From assembly GCF_001439685.1 (NCBI RefSeq), contig NZ_JYLH01000012.1, positions 162,444 through 226,443 of the forward strand: a stretch of DNA of 64,000 nt, read 5' to 3'. The translations under genes were made by a program, and so were the position numbers. The notes beneath the pieces were generated by a model. The model was not told where the DNA came from and did not search any database. It worked only from the letters and a program-made list of their open reading frames with translations. The stretch comes from Pseudomonas libanensis. GTDB lineage: Bacteria; Pseudomonadota; Gammaproteobacteria; Pseudomonadales; Pseudomonadaceae. This document shows, one piece after another, positions 1-8,669 of the stretch; the stretch's first letter is position 1, and the number at the start of each line of letters is the position of its first letter.

Positions 1-1589
1 CAGGTAGGCAACACTGCCTGCACCAGCGGCTGGCGTGCCAGCCAGACATTCAGTTGCTCGGCCTGGGCCGGGTTCTGCGGGTTGAGGTACAGCTCGGCGG
101 TCAGGCGCTGCTCCAACCAATGGTTGAAGGTCTGGCGGAAACCCGAGGTCATGGAACCGGCGCCGATATTCGCCGCCAGGGCCAACAGCAGCGCCATCAA
201 CGCCAGGCTCAGGGCCGGCAGTTGCTGGCGGCAATCGGCGAGGAACCATTGGCCGAGCACCGCGCGACTGCGGCCCAGCACGATTTTCAACAGCCCGTTG
301 AGCAGCACCGGTAAGCCCAGCGCGGCGCCCAGCAACAACGCCGCCATCAGCACAAAACCGGCGGCCAGGCTATCGCCCAGCCATAGCGCCAGCAGCGCGA
401 TCAGCAGTGCCGCGCACGCCACCCAGCCCTGGCGCCGCAACCAGCGCCCATGGGCCTCATGCCAGGCCTGGGCGTTGGCCAATGCCAGTAAGGGCAAGCG
501 GGCGGCACGCCACAGGCTGCTGGCCCCGGCGAGCAGTGCGCCAAGCAGGCTCAAGCCCAGGCCGGCGAGCCACCACCAGGGGCTCAAGCTCAATTGGCCC
601 GGGACTTCAGCGCCATACAGGCCACGCAAACTGGCGGCCACATCCGGCAGCAACAGGCTGGCCAACACATACCCGCTGGCGATGCCGAGCAAGCCGCCCA
701 ACAACGATAAAACCCCCAGTTCCACGCCCAGGCTCAGGATCAGCATCCGCGCGCTGACGCCACAGGCACGCAAGGTGCGCAGCAGGCCACGGCGTTGTTC
801 CAGGGCCAGGCCGATGGCCGCGTGCACGATAAACAGCCCTACCACAAAGGACAGGAAGCCCAATGCATCAAGGTTCAGGTGAAAGCTCTCGGTGAGGCGC
901 GCGAGGTTGTTGTCCTCACCCTGCTTGAGTTGCAGCGCGGCGGGTGGCGTGGGGTGGCGGGCGGCGAAGGTGTTGTCCAGCAACAAGCGTGACAGTTGCC
1001 CCTGCATGTGGAGCAAGGGTTGGGCAAACCCGATATCGGTCAGCAGCAAACCCGGCGCCATGTCCGCCTGTACCTGCAATGGCGGCAGGGGGTGCCCGTT
1101 GACTGTCTGCGGCTGATCGCCCTCGTGCAACCCAAGCGCCTGCAAGGTTTGCGCAGCCACCCAGGTACGCCCTGGCGGGGTGAAAAAAGCCAGCATCTGC
1201 GCCTGGCTCAAGCGTTGCCCCGCCACACTGCCACTGCCGGGCAACGACACCGGGTCGATGCCCATCAGTTGCAGGCGCTGTTGCTCATGCCCCTTGAGTG
1301 CCAACCGTCCCTGCACCGCCGGGGAAACCGGCCACCCGGCGCGGCGCAGTTGGGCAAACAGCGCTTGCGGGAAACTGGCGGCGTCCGGCGCACTCAGGCT
1401 GGCTTGGGGCTCACCACCGATCAATTGGCTGGCGCGTGCATAACTGTCCCGTGCCTGGCTGTTGAGGGCCTGCACGCCGGTCAATAAAGCCGTGGCCAGC
1501 CACAGACCGGTGAGCACGCTGAAAAACTGCACTGGGTGACGTCGCCAATGGCTTACCAACGCACGCAATGTCCAGTAGAACAGTGCCAT
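1..1589 (-). CDS. ABC transporter permease, FtsX/YbbP-like (partial, 3' end outside window)
   Basis: Reading leftward from an ATG at 1589, the frame stays open to the window edge for about 529 codons. The product starts MALFYWTLRALVSHWRRHP, then a hydrophobic segment (about residues 20-40), then a long periplasmic-type domain. Further transmembrane segments lie near the left edge, as expected for large FtsX/MacB-superfamily permeases of about 800 residues. The ATG lies one base after the stop of the ATPase gene at 1591, so the two are translationally coupled and form one exporter. Such YbbA-YbbP pairs are linked to lipoprotein or envelope-molecule export. The substrate is not visible here. 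The 3' third is missing from the window. Confidence 0.8.
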   Translation of the reverse strand, partial: MALFYWTLRALVSHWRRHPVQFFSVLTGLWLATALLTGVQALNSQARDSYARASQLIGGEPQASLSAPDAASFPQALFAQLRRAGWPVSPAVQGRLALKGHEQQRLQLMGIDPVSLPGSGSVAGQRLSQAQMLAFFTPPGRTWVAAQTLQALGLHEGDQPQTVNGHPLPPLQVQADMAPGLLLTDIGFAQPLLHMQGQLSRLLLDNTFAARHPTPPAALQLKQGEDNNLARLTESFHLNLDALGFLSFVVGLFIVHAAIGLALEQRRGLLRTLRACGVSARMLILSLGVELGVLSLLGGLLGIASGYVLASLLLPDVAASLRGLYGAEVPGQLSLSPWWWLAGLGLSLLGALLAGASSLWRAARLPLLALANAQAWHEAHGRWLRRQGWVACAALLIALLALWLGDSLAAGFVLMAALLLGAALGLPVLLNGLLKIVLGRSRAVLGQWFLADCRQQLPALSLALMALLLALAANIGAGSMTSGFRQTFNHWLEQRLTAELYLNPQNPAQAEQLNVWLARQPLVQAVLPT

Positions 1590-1590
1590 C

Positions 1591-2259
1591 TCAGCGCGCA
1601 TCCATCGGCACGACGCGGCCGTGATGCAGCACCACCTGGCGGTCCAGGCGCGCGGCCAGGCGTGGGCTGTGGGTGACCATCAACAGACTCGTAGGGCTGT
1701 CGCGCAGCAGGTCCAACAGCAGTTGCAGCACTTCATCGCTGGTGGTTTCGTCGAGGTTGCCGGTGGGCTCATCGGCCAACAGCAAGCCCGGGCGCGAGGC
1801 CAGCGCCCGCCCTACCGCCACCCGTTGCTGCTGGCCTCCGGACAGTTGCTCGGGGTAACGCTTGAGCAAATCGCCAAGGCCCAGGCGCTCCACCAACTGC
1901 GCCTGCCACTGTGCATCGAAACGCCCGGCCAACCGCGCCTGGAACGCCAGGTTGTCCTCCACGCGCAAGCTGCCGATCAGGTTGAACTGCTGGAACACCA
2001 GGCCGATTTCAGTGCGCCGCCAATGGGCCAGTTGCGCCTCCGTCAGTTGGTCGAGACGCTGCGCGCCGATCCGAATGCTGCCGCCATCCACACGGTCCAG
2101 TCCGGCCACCAGGTGCAACAGCGTACTTTTGCCGCTGCCCGATTCGCCCATCAGCGCCAGGCTGCTGCGCTCCCCCAGGTAGAGGTCGACACCCGCCAGG
2201 ACGGCCAGCGGGCCTTGGGGGGTGGCGTAGTTTTTTACAACACCTTGCACCTGCAACAT
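1591..2259 (-). CDS. ABC transporter ATP-binding protein (YbbA/LolD-like)
   Basis: Complete ABC ATPase of 222 residues. It has Walker A GESGSGKST (about 38-46), Q-loop VFQQFNL, signature LSGGQQQRVAVGRALA, Walker B LLLADEPTGNLD and H-loop THS. The frame is open 39 codons further upstream, but that extension lacks family similarity, so I chose the ATG at 2259 (MLQVQGVVKNY). The size and the TGNLD motif place it in the MacB/LolD/YbbA group that powers FtsX-like permeases. It is coupled to the permease at 1-1589. It is cytoplasmic and hydrolyses ATP to drive an envelope exporter or extractor. Confidence 0.88.
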   Translation of the reverse strand: MLQVQGVVKNYATPQGPLAVLAGVDLYLGERSSLALMGESGSGKSTLLHLVAGLDRVDGGSIRIGAQRLDQLTEAQLAHWRRTEIGLVFQQFNLIGSLRVEDNLAFQARLAGRFDAQWQAQLVERLGLGDLLKRYPEQLSGGQQQRVAVGRALASRPGLLLADEPTGNLDETTSDEVLQLLLDLLRDSPTSLLMVTHSPRLAARLDRQVVLHHGRVVPMDAR

Positions 2260-2432
2260 AAAAACGCTCACTGGAAGGACTGCCAACGAGAATAACGGCT
2301 GATTGTGCAGCCCATGCAAATTTTTCACATGGATTTCACTGCCTGCCCATCCTCGGCACTTTAGATTGCGCGTCAAACGGCGATAAGCCGCAACTTATTA
2401 GTTAGTGCATAGCGTGTATTTAATAGGCAGGT

Positions 2433-2463
2433 GTTCAGCAAAAAGACAGCAGCGCTATGACAG
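2433..2463 (+). promoter_or_regulatory. Upstream element shared with the arnT promoter (copy 1)
   Basis: The stretch beginning GTTCAGCAAAAAGACAGC is repeated, with about three quarters identity over 31 bases, at 3246-3276 upstream of arnT. It lies about 80 bases before the phosphatase start. Two copies in front of functionally related genes suggest a common regulator or promoter. The protein that binds is not identifiable from sequence. Confidence 0.4.
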
Positions 2464-2541
2464 GCTCCTGTTCCACAACGGGCAACTGCCCATTCACTGT
2501 GCGTGTTTATAAACCCAACAATAGTGCCAAAGGTGAACAGC

Positions 2542-3213
2542 GTGGCAGATATGACCCTGGCCAAGCCTAAACTCAAATGGGCACGGTTAAAGCGCCTGAA
2601 AAAATACCGCCTGCAACTGCTGGGTATCACTGTTACCGTCGTTCTTCTGACGGGCTTCCTGTTATGGCCGGCCTCGCCGCTGGACCTGGGCGTCGGCAAC
2701 CGACTGGTAACCTCGGGGGTGCTCGCCAGTTGGCGCAATGGTGACGTGGTAGTGCTGGTGCGCCATGAAGAGCGTTGCGACCGTTCCACCAACCCTTGCT
2801 TCGGCCCCGCCGGCGGCCTCACGGTCCAGGGCAGCCAACGTGCCACGCAACTGGGCAAAGCCTTTGATTCATTGGGCATGGAGCTTACCGACGTGCTCAG
2901 CAGCCCCACCACGCGCACCGCCCAGACGTCACTGTTCATGTTCGGCAAGACCGAGCTTTCGCCGGGGCCCCTCGCCATCTGCGGTGACGCCATGGGCGAG
3001 GAAATCCTCGGCCACAAACGCAGCGGTCGCAACCTGATGCTGATCACCCACAGTGCCTGCATGAGCGACTTCCAAAAGTCGCTTGGCTTCCCCCACGCTG
3101 CCGCGGCTGAATACGGCAGCGCACTGTTCGTCAAGGTATTGCCCAACGGCGAATTCGAGGCATTGGGCACTATGAACATGCGGCAATGGAAGGCTGCACT
3201 AAAACAACTTTAA
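2542..3213 (+). CDS. Ais/PmrG-like histidine phosphatase family protein
   Basis: Histidine-phosphatase (phosphoglycerate-mutase-like) protein. It has one N-terminal membrane anchor and the catalytic LVRHEERCD motif, followed by GLTVQGSQRATQLGKAF and a second histidine in LMLITHSACM. Ais/PmrG of enterobacteria has the same VRHAERCD...G.TV.G arrangement, is secreted or anchored, and dephosphorylates LPS core heptose. It also sits beside the arn genes, as here beside ArnT. The start is uncertain: GTG 2542 has AGGTGA five bases upstream and is preferred. An ATG at 2551 and a GTG at 2503 are in frame. The LPS role is inferred from family and context. Confidence 0.75.
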   Translation: MADMTLAKPKLKWARLKRLKKYRLQLLGITVTVVLLTGFLLWPASPLDLGVGNRLVTSGVLASWRNGDVVVLVRHEERCDRSTNPCFGPAGGLTVQGSQRATQLGKAFDSLGMELTDVLSSPTTRTAQTSLFMFGKTELSPGPLAICGDAMGEEILGHKRSGRNLMLITHSACMSDFQKSLGFPHAAAAEYGSALFVKVLPNGEFEALGTMNMRQWKAALKQL

Positions 3214-3245
3214 ACACACTTTTTTACATATACCACGACTATTAC

Positions 3246-3276
3246 GTTCAGCAAAACGACAGCCCTGTTATGGCAT
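3246..3276 (+). promoter_or_regulatory. Upstream element shared with the Ais-like promoter (copy 2)
   Basis: GTTCAGCAAAACGACAGC and the following bases match the element at 2433-2463. It lies in the 182-base gap before arnT, about 120 bases from its start. A GTTAGTTAAG stretch follows at 3290-3300. I cannot assign a sigma factor or response regulator with confidence. Confidence 0.4.
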
Positions 3277-3395
3277 GTTCGCTTGCACCTGTTAGTTAAG
3301 TTCCCCCTCAATGGTTCAGTGAACATCGTGACTCTTCGCCCTACGCATTTAATTGCCTCAATGTGTCTTATTGAACGTCATGGAGCGACGTACTC

Positions 3396-5051
3396 ATGAC
3401 CCGCTTGAATCCCGTGTCCTGGTTATTATTCGGCTTCGCCGTCTTCTTCCTGCTGCCCTTGGGCTTGCATGGTTTGTGGACCCCGGATGAAACCCGCTAT
3501 GCCCAGGTCAGCCAGGAAATGCTGATGAGCGGCAACTGGGTGGCGCCGCACTTTATGGGGGTGCGTTATTTCGAGAAACCCGCCGCCGGTTATTGGCTGA
3601 TAGCCCTCGGCCAGGCCGTGTTTGGTGAAAACCTGTTTGGGGTGCGCATCGCCTCGGCCCTGAGCACCGGCCTGAGTGTGCTGCTGGCCTACCTGCTCGC
3701 CCGGCGCTTGTGGAACGATCCGCGCAAGAGCTTCGCCTGCGCCCTGCTGTACATGAGCTTTGGCCTGGTGGCCGGGCAAGCGGGATATGCCAACCTCGAC
3801 CCGCAATTCACCTTGTGGGTGAACCTGAGCCTGGTAGCGCTATGGTTTGCCCTGGATAGCCGCACGCCCGGCGAGCGCCTGGGGGCCTGGGCAGTGTTGG
3901 GGTTGGCCTGCGCCATGGGGTTTATGACCAAGGGTTTCCTGGCATGGCTGCTGCCGGTACTGATCGCTGTGCCTTACCTGCTCTGGCAGCGCCGCGTGGG
4001 CGAGTTGATGCGCTACGGCCCGCTGGCAGTGCTGGTCGCCGTGCTGGTGTGCCTGCCGTGGGCCCTGGCGATCCACCTGCGGGAACCGGATTACTGGCAT
4101 TTTTTCTTCTGGCATGAACACATCCGCCGCTTTGCTGCCGACAACGCACAACATGCGCGGCCGATGTGGTTCTTCCTGCCGATCATGGTGGTGGCGTGCC
4201 TGCCGTGGGCCGCCTTGTTACCCGCCACATTGCTCAAGACCTGGCAGGAAAAGCGCCAGCCGGCGATTGCCTTTCTCACCCTGTGGCTGCTGCTGCCCCT
4301 GGGCTTTTTCAGCCTGAGCAAAGGCAAGCTGCCGACCTACATCATGCCGTGCCTGTTGCCCCTGGCGCTGTTGATGGGCCACGGATTGGTCGACCTGATC
4401 AAGCAAGGCAAGGCGCGCACGATTGTGATCAACGGCGCGGTCAATTTCACCCTTGGCATGGCCGCCATGGTGCTGCTGATTTACCTGCAAATCATCGACC
4501 CGCTGTACGGCAACAGCCATGCCGAGATGTTCAGCCTGTCCCTGGTGTTTATCGTGCTGTTGGGCTGGATCCTCGCCAACCTGCTGCAAGCAGTACGGCC
4601 AATGACGTTATGGGCGATGCCGGCCCTGGGCATCGGCCTGCTGGTGGCATTGTTGCCGGCGGGCATGCCGGCGCTGATCGCGGATAACGAAATGCCCGAC
4701 CAGTTCGTGCTTGAGCACCTGGACGAACTGCAGCAAACCCAGGCTTTGCTGAGCAACGAACTGGGGGCTGCGTCGGCCTTGTCATGGCGCTTGCGGCGGC
4801 CGCAAGTGGCCTTCTATAACACCGTGGGCGAGCTGCGCTACGGCCTGCATTACCAAGACTCGGCACACCGCAAGATCACGCTGGATAACGTCCAGGCCTG
4901 GTTGGCCGAGGCTCGCCAGCAGGGTTCGGTCGGCGTGCTGATGCGGGTCAGAAGCACCAGCGAACATCGCGAAGAAGGGCAACTGCCTCCCGGTGGCAAG
5001 CGTTATCGCAAAGGCAACCTGGTGCTGACGATTTACCCACGACAACCTTAA
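3396..5051 (+). CDS. arnT: Lipid A 4-amino-4-deoxy-L-arabinose transferase
   Basis: Integral membrane glycosyltransferase (GT-C fold, GT39/GT83 type) of 551 residues, the usual ArnT length. The first periplasmic loop carries the conserved WTPDETRYAQ motif (Asp31, Glu32), and about a dozen hydrophobic segments follow. A soluble C-terminal domain begins near residue 430. ArnT moves L-Ara4N from undecaprenyl phosphate to lipid A phosphates in the periplasm, lowering polymyxin binding. The donor-synthesis genes arnBCAD are not in this window, so this copy depends on genes elsewhere. It follows the Ais-like phosphatase and overlaps or abuts the next ArnT-like gene. Confidence 0.88.
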   Translation: MTRLNPVSWLLFGFAVFFLLPLGLHGLWTPDETRYAQVSQEMLMSGNWVAPHFMGVRYFEKPAAGYWLIALGQAVFGENLFGVRIASALSTGLSVLLAYLLARRLWNDPRKSFACALLYMSFGLVAGQAGYANLDPQFTLWVNLSLVALWFALDSRTPGERLGAWAVLGLACAMGFMTKGFLAWLLPVLIAVPYLLWQRRVGELMRYGPLAVLVAVLVCLPWALAIHLREPDYWHFFFWHEHIRRFAADNAQHARPMWFFLPIMVVACLPWAALLPATLLKTWQEKRQPAIAFLTLWLLLPLGFFSLSKGKLPTYIMPCLLPLALLMGHGLVDLIKQGKARTIVINGAVNFTLGMAAMVLLIYLQIIDPLYGNSHAEMFSLSLVFIVLLGWILANLLQAVRPMTLWAMPALGIGLLVALLPAGMPALIADNEMPDQFVLEHLDELQQTQALLSNELGAASALSWRLRRPQVAFYNTVGELRYGLHYQDSAHRKITLDNVQAWLAEARQQGSVGVLMRVRSTSEHREEGQLPPGGKRYRKGNLVLTIYPRQP

Positions 5052-5077
5052 TGCAGCGCCTGCCACAGGGAAAACCC

Positions 5078-6595
5078 ATGAGCTTCTGGAAAACCGAACG
5101 CGGCGCCTTGGCTTTATTGCTGGGCACCTCGGCCTTGCTGTTGCTGCTGGGCCTGGGCAGCCGCGACCTGTGGGGGCCGGAAACCCGCTGGGCGAACATC
5201 GCCTTGCAGATGCTGCAAAGCGGTGACTACTTCGATCCCTATCTAAAAGGCACGCCCTACTACGACAAACCCCTGCCCTCCTACTGGCTGATTACAGGCT
5301 TCGCCCACTTGATGGGCGGCCTGGGGCCGTGGTCGCTGCGCCTGTCATCGGTGATTGCCGCATGGCTGAGTATCTGGCTGATTTACCTGATTGGCGAACG
5401 CCTGTTCCGCAAGGGCACCGGGTTGATTGCCGGCTGGATGCTCGCTACCACCTTCTACTTCCTGTTCTGGGGGCGGGTAGCCACCGCTGATGTGCTGACT
5501 GTTTGCGGTGTGCTGGCGGCGGTATGGTGGTATTGGCGTGGGCCGGACGACACACGACTGGGGCGCTACACGGTATTTTTCCTGCTGTTGGCAGCCACCT
5601 CACTGTTCAAAGGCTTGATCGGTTTCGTGTTGCCGGGGCTGCTGCTGTTGCCGCACCTGCTCAACGAGCAGCGCTACAAACGTCACCTCAATCTGCGCAT
5701 GCTGTTGGCCGTGCTCATCGCCGCAGCGTTCTATGCGATCCCTTTCGTACTGTCCCACCACTATGGCGCGCCCACTTACGGCCAGAGCGGCCTGGAACTG
5801 GTATTGCGGGAAAACGTGGTGCGCTTCTTCGACCCCTTCGACCATATGGGGCCGATCTACACTTACCTGATCTACCTGCCGGTCTACACCCTGCCTTGGG
5901 CGCCCTGCTGGCTGCTCGGCCTGTGGTTGGCCGTGCGGCAGTGGCGCCACACCCCGCCCAACGTGCGCTGGCTGGTGTGGGGCCTGGGCCTGTTATTTGT
6001 GTTCTTCACCGCCAGCGGCAGCCGTCGCAGCTACTACGTACTGCCGCTGGTGCCCTTTGCCCAATTGCTCGCCGCCTGGTGGTTGAGTGAACGCCTGCAA
6101 ACAAAACCGGCGAGTTGGCCGCGTTGGCAAAAAGGTTTTGGACTCAGCGCAGGCTTGATGGTGTTGGTGCTGGGCGTGATCTACCCCTGGACCACCGGCA
6201 AGGGCGGCGTGACCCACTTCGCCGCAGACCTGCAGGCCCAAGCGCTGAAAAGCGCCCCCTGGAGCCAGTGGCAATTGGTGCTGGTGGAGGTCGACAACAA
6301 GCTGCCGATGTACTTGCAAAACCATGGCAAGCCCTTCTACTACGTCAGCGAAACCCAGGACTTCCCCCGCCAGGGTGACAGCGCCGCATTCATGGCCTGG
6401 CTGGACAAAACCAGCGGCCAACGCTTCGACCCGCAGCGCACGATTATCGTCGTGCAGTATTCCAAGCAAGAGCCGATGCCGCTGGCGTTCCTGGGGGTGG
6501 ATCATCAGATGGTCAGGACGCAGCCGGATAATGGCGAGCGGTTGTTTCAGCCGCGCGAGGATGGGAGCGTAGCGTTTGTGCCCGCCCCGCGGTGA
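5078..6595 (+). CDS. ArnT-like GT39 glycosyltransferase (second copy)
   Basis: Polytopic membrane protein of about 505 residues paralogous to the preceding ArnT. It has the same architecture: first-loop RDLWGPETRWAN, many membrane helices, and a C-terminal soluble part from about residue 385. The first acidic residue of the ArnT pair (DE) is replaced here, leaving only Glu35, so donor or catalytic properties may differ. An ATG at 5051 overlaps the arnT stop (TAATG). The ATG at 5078 has AGGG seven bases upstream and begins the family-like MSFWKTERGA, so it is preferred. It is probably co-transcribed with arnT and transfers a polyprenyl-linked sugar to an unidentified envelope acceptor. Confidence 0.75.
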   Translation: MSFWKTERGALALLLGTSALLLLLGLGSRDLWGPETRWANIALQMLQSGDYFDPYLKGTPYYDKPLPSYWLITGFAHLMGGLGPWSLRLSSVIAAWLSIWLIYLIGERLFRKGTGLIAGWMLATTFYFLFWGRVATADVLTVCGVLAAVWWYWRGPDDTRLGRYTVFFLLLAATSLFKGLIGFVLPGLLLLPHLLNEQRYKRHLNLRMLLAVLIAAAFYAIPFVLSHHYGAPTYGQSGLELVLRENVVRFFDPFDHMGPIYTYLIYLPVYTLPWAPCWLLGLWLAVRQWRHTPPNVRWLVWGLGLLFVFFTASGSRRSYYVLPLVPFAQLLAAWWLSERLQTKPASWPRWQKGFGLSAGLMVLVLGVIYPWTTGKGGVTHFAADLQAQALKSAPWSQWQLVLVEVDNKLPMYLQNHGKPFYYVSETQDFPRQGDSAAFMAWLDKTSGQRFDPQRTIIVVQYSKQEPMPLAFLGVDHQMVRTQPDNGERLFQPREDGSVAFVPAPR

Positions 6596-6608
6596 GCCTG
6601 TGTAGCTA

Positions 6609-6640
6609 CTGGCCTTTCATCATGGTTTGTAAAGGGCCAG
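6609..6640 (+). terminator. Imperfect hairpin between convergent genes
   Basis: CTGGCCTTT pairs with AAAGGGCCAG with a one-base bulge, just after the GT39 stop and before the convergent LysR stop at 6667. A smaller ATCCC/GGGAT hairpin follows at 6648. There is no long T run, so termination efficiency is uncertain. Confidence 0.4.
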
Positions 6641-6666
6641 CAAGTCGTATCCCTTTAAGGGGATGA

Positions 6667-7545
6667 TTACGTTGCCACAGCCGACATCAGCAGCTTGCGA
6701 ATTTCCCCGGTAATTGCACTTTTGGTGCCTTGCTCCAAGATCCCTACTCGGCGCACCGCCAAGTCTCCCGGCAATGGCAGTACACGCAGGCTTGGGTCTT
6801 TGTGCCAGTCGAAATTTTTCAGCAGCGGCACAATAGCAACTCCGACTTGCTGGCGTACCAGGTCTGCGATGCCGATGATCGAGTTCAGCTCGAGGATTTC
6901 CAGCGGTTCGACCGATTCACTCTTGATGATCGACTGCACCTTGCGACCCACGGCGGTGGAACGGTCATAGCGAATGAACGGCTGGGTCCTGAGCAGTTCC
7001 ACAGCGTCATTGATGCCTGCGGTTTGCGCAGTATTGGCGAGCATGACGATGGGCTCGTTGTAGAGCAGGGTCCAGCTCAATCCATCGAAGTTCTGCCGCG
7101 CGGTCTCGATCAGCAATGCCGCGTCGAGCTTGGCGGCGTGTACCAGGTTGACCACTTCGTCGGAGCGGGCGGTCATCAGGTTGACCGATATGCGCGGGTG
7201 CAGCTTTTTCAGTTGCACCAGGCAATTGGCGAGCAGGCCCATGCCGGAGGTAATGCCGCCGATGGACACTTCACCTTCCATGGCCATGCCATCGGGCGCC
7301 TCTGCAATCATTTGCTCGTAGTCCGCCAACAGGCGCTTGGCCTTGGGCAGCAACAACACGCCATCACGGCTCAGCTTGATCTGCCGCTGGCTACGGTCGA
7401 ACAGCGGTCGGCGCATCTCTTCTTCGAGGGCGCGCATTTGCTGGCCGACGGCGGCGTTGGTGAGGGCCACACGGTCGGCGGCGGCGGCAAAACTGCCGTA
7501 CTCGGCGACGGCGATAAACGTCTTGAAGAAACGAATGTTGCTCAT
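6667..7545 (-). CDS. LysR-family transcriptional regulator
   Basis: A 292-residue LysR regulator. The N-terminal winged helix is clear (FFKTFIAVAEYGSFAAAADR, then LTNAAVGQQMRALEEEMRR), and the effector domain follows from about residue 90. An in-frame ATG six codons upstream exists, but MSNIRFFKTF is the conventional beginning. It is divergent from the alpha/beta hydrolase at 7677, with a T-N11-A palindrome between them, so it most likely controls the transport and catabolic operon to its right. The inducer is not deducible. Confidence 0.85.
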   Translation of the reverse strand: MSNIRFFKTFIAVAEYGSFAAAADRVALTNAAVGQQMRALEEEMRRPLFDRSQRQIKLSRDGVLLLPKAKRLLADYEQMIAEAPDGMAMEGEVSIGGITSGMGLLANCLVQLKKLHPRISVNLMTARSDEVVNLVHAAKLDAALLIETARQNFDGLSWTLLYNEPIVMLANTAQTAGINDAVELLRTQPFIRYDRSTAVGRKVQSIIKSESVEPLEILELNSIIGIADLVRQQVGVAIVPLLKNFDWHKDPSLRVLPLPGDLAVRRVGILEQGTKSAITGEIRKLLMSAVAT

Positions 7546-7600
7546 GGGTAGGCCCGCGCTCATGGGTACGCCGGCATAGTAAAGCTTTTGTTTACCCTGG

Positions 7601-7615
7601 CTAAAGTTAAATTAG
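7601..7615. promoter_or_regulatory. Candidate LysR box (CTAA-N7-TTAG)
   Basis: CTAAAGTTAAATTAG is a perfect interrupted palindrome with the T-N11-A spacing typical of LysR-type operators. It sits 56 bases upstream of the LysR start and 62 bases upstream of the hydrolase start, which is the expected position for a divergent LysR target. Confidence 0.5.
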
Positions 7616-7676
7616 TTTTTCTTTTTATAGTGCTCGACCAATACTCAAGTCCGAACTGACTCGGCGAACTTTCCAA

Positions 7677-8543
7677 ATGAGCAATCCAGATATCAGCCCT
7701 GAAAACGCAGCATTACGTGCGGCAAAAAACGTGTATCACCTCGGCGCCACCACCGTGTACTCCCACTATGAGGACAGCCGGTTTGCCTACACCCTTTACG
7801 TGCCTGAAAGCATCGAGGACCGCACCCGGCCGGTAGACCTGGTGGTTTCGCTGCACGGCTCGACCCGCGCGATGGAGATTTATCGCAATGGTTTCGCGGA
7901 ATTTGGCCGCTGGAACGATTGTGTGATCCTGTCGCCGCTGTTCCCGGTCGGCGTGTTGGGCGACGGCAATGGTGATGGCTACAAGCAGATGGTCGAAGGC
8001 GATATCCGTTACGACCAAGTGTTGCTCGACATGATCGCCAACGTTGGCAAGCGCTACGGTCGCAGCTTCGATACCTTTGCACTGTTCGGCTATTCCGGTG
8101 GTGGGCAATTCACCCATCGCTTCTGCTACCTGCATCCCGAAAAACTCTGGGCGGCGTCCATCGGCGCACCGGGTTCGGTGACCCTGCTCGATGCCGATCA
8201 GGACTGGTGGGTCGGCGTGCGGGACTTTGCCACACGCTTTGGCAAACCGTTGAACCTGCCTGCTTTGCGGCGATTGCCCGTGCATATGGTGGTGGGGGAT
8301 TCAGACCTCGAAACCTGGGAAATTACCCACCGTGAAGGCGGCAAGCACTTCATGGCCGGTGCCAACGCTGCTGGACGTACGCGACCGGAACGTCTGGCTA
8401 CCTTGAAGGCCAGCTTCGAGGCCGCCGGTGTGCAGGTGCACTTTGACCTGCTGCCCAACGTCGCGCACCAGGGCATCAAGGCCATGCCGGCGGCCCAGGA
8501 TTTTTTCGCCAAGGTGTTGCGCCACAAGCGCAGCCTGGGCTGA
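7677..8543 (+). CDS. Alpha/beta hydrolase (PHB-depolymerase-like esterase family)
   Basis: Cytoplasmic-type hydrolase of 288 residues without a signal peptide. It has oxyanion motif LHGS (about 59-62), nucleophile elbow GYSGGG (Ser140), a likely acid in GDSD (208-210) and a catalytic His in NVAHQG (His264). It is the first gene after the divergent LysR and precedes the importer by about 125 bases, so it probably acts on the imported compound or an ester or amide derivative. Substrate specificity cannot be read from the sequence. No strong Shine-Dalgarno precedes the ATG. Confidence 0.78.
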   Translation: MSNPDISPENAALRAAKNVYHLGATTVYSHYEDSRFAYTLYVPESIEDRTRPVDLVVSLHGSTRAMEIYRNGFAEFGRWNDCVILSPLFPVGVLGDGNGDGYKQMVEGDIRYDQVLLDMIANVGKRYGRSFDTFALFGYSGGGQFTHRFCYLHPEKLWAASIGAPGSVTLLDADQDWWVGVRDFATRFGKPLNLPALRRLPVHMVVGDSDLETWEITHREGGKHFMAGANAAGRTRPERLATLKASFEAAGVQVHFDLLPNVAHQGIKAMPAAQDFFAKVLRHKRSLG

Positions 8544-8669
8544 TTTACCGCTGCACGCTGCACTCAGAACAGACCGTATAACAATAACCAAGGATTCACG
8601 CATTCTGATGCCGGTCCTGCCTTGGCCCACGCCAACGACCGGAACATTTCTTCAAGGAGTCTTTCTCCC

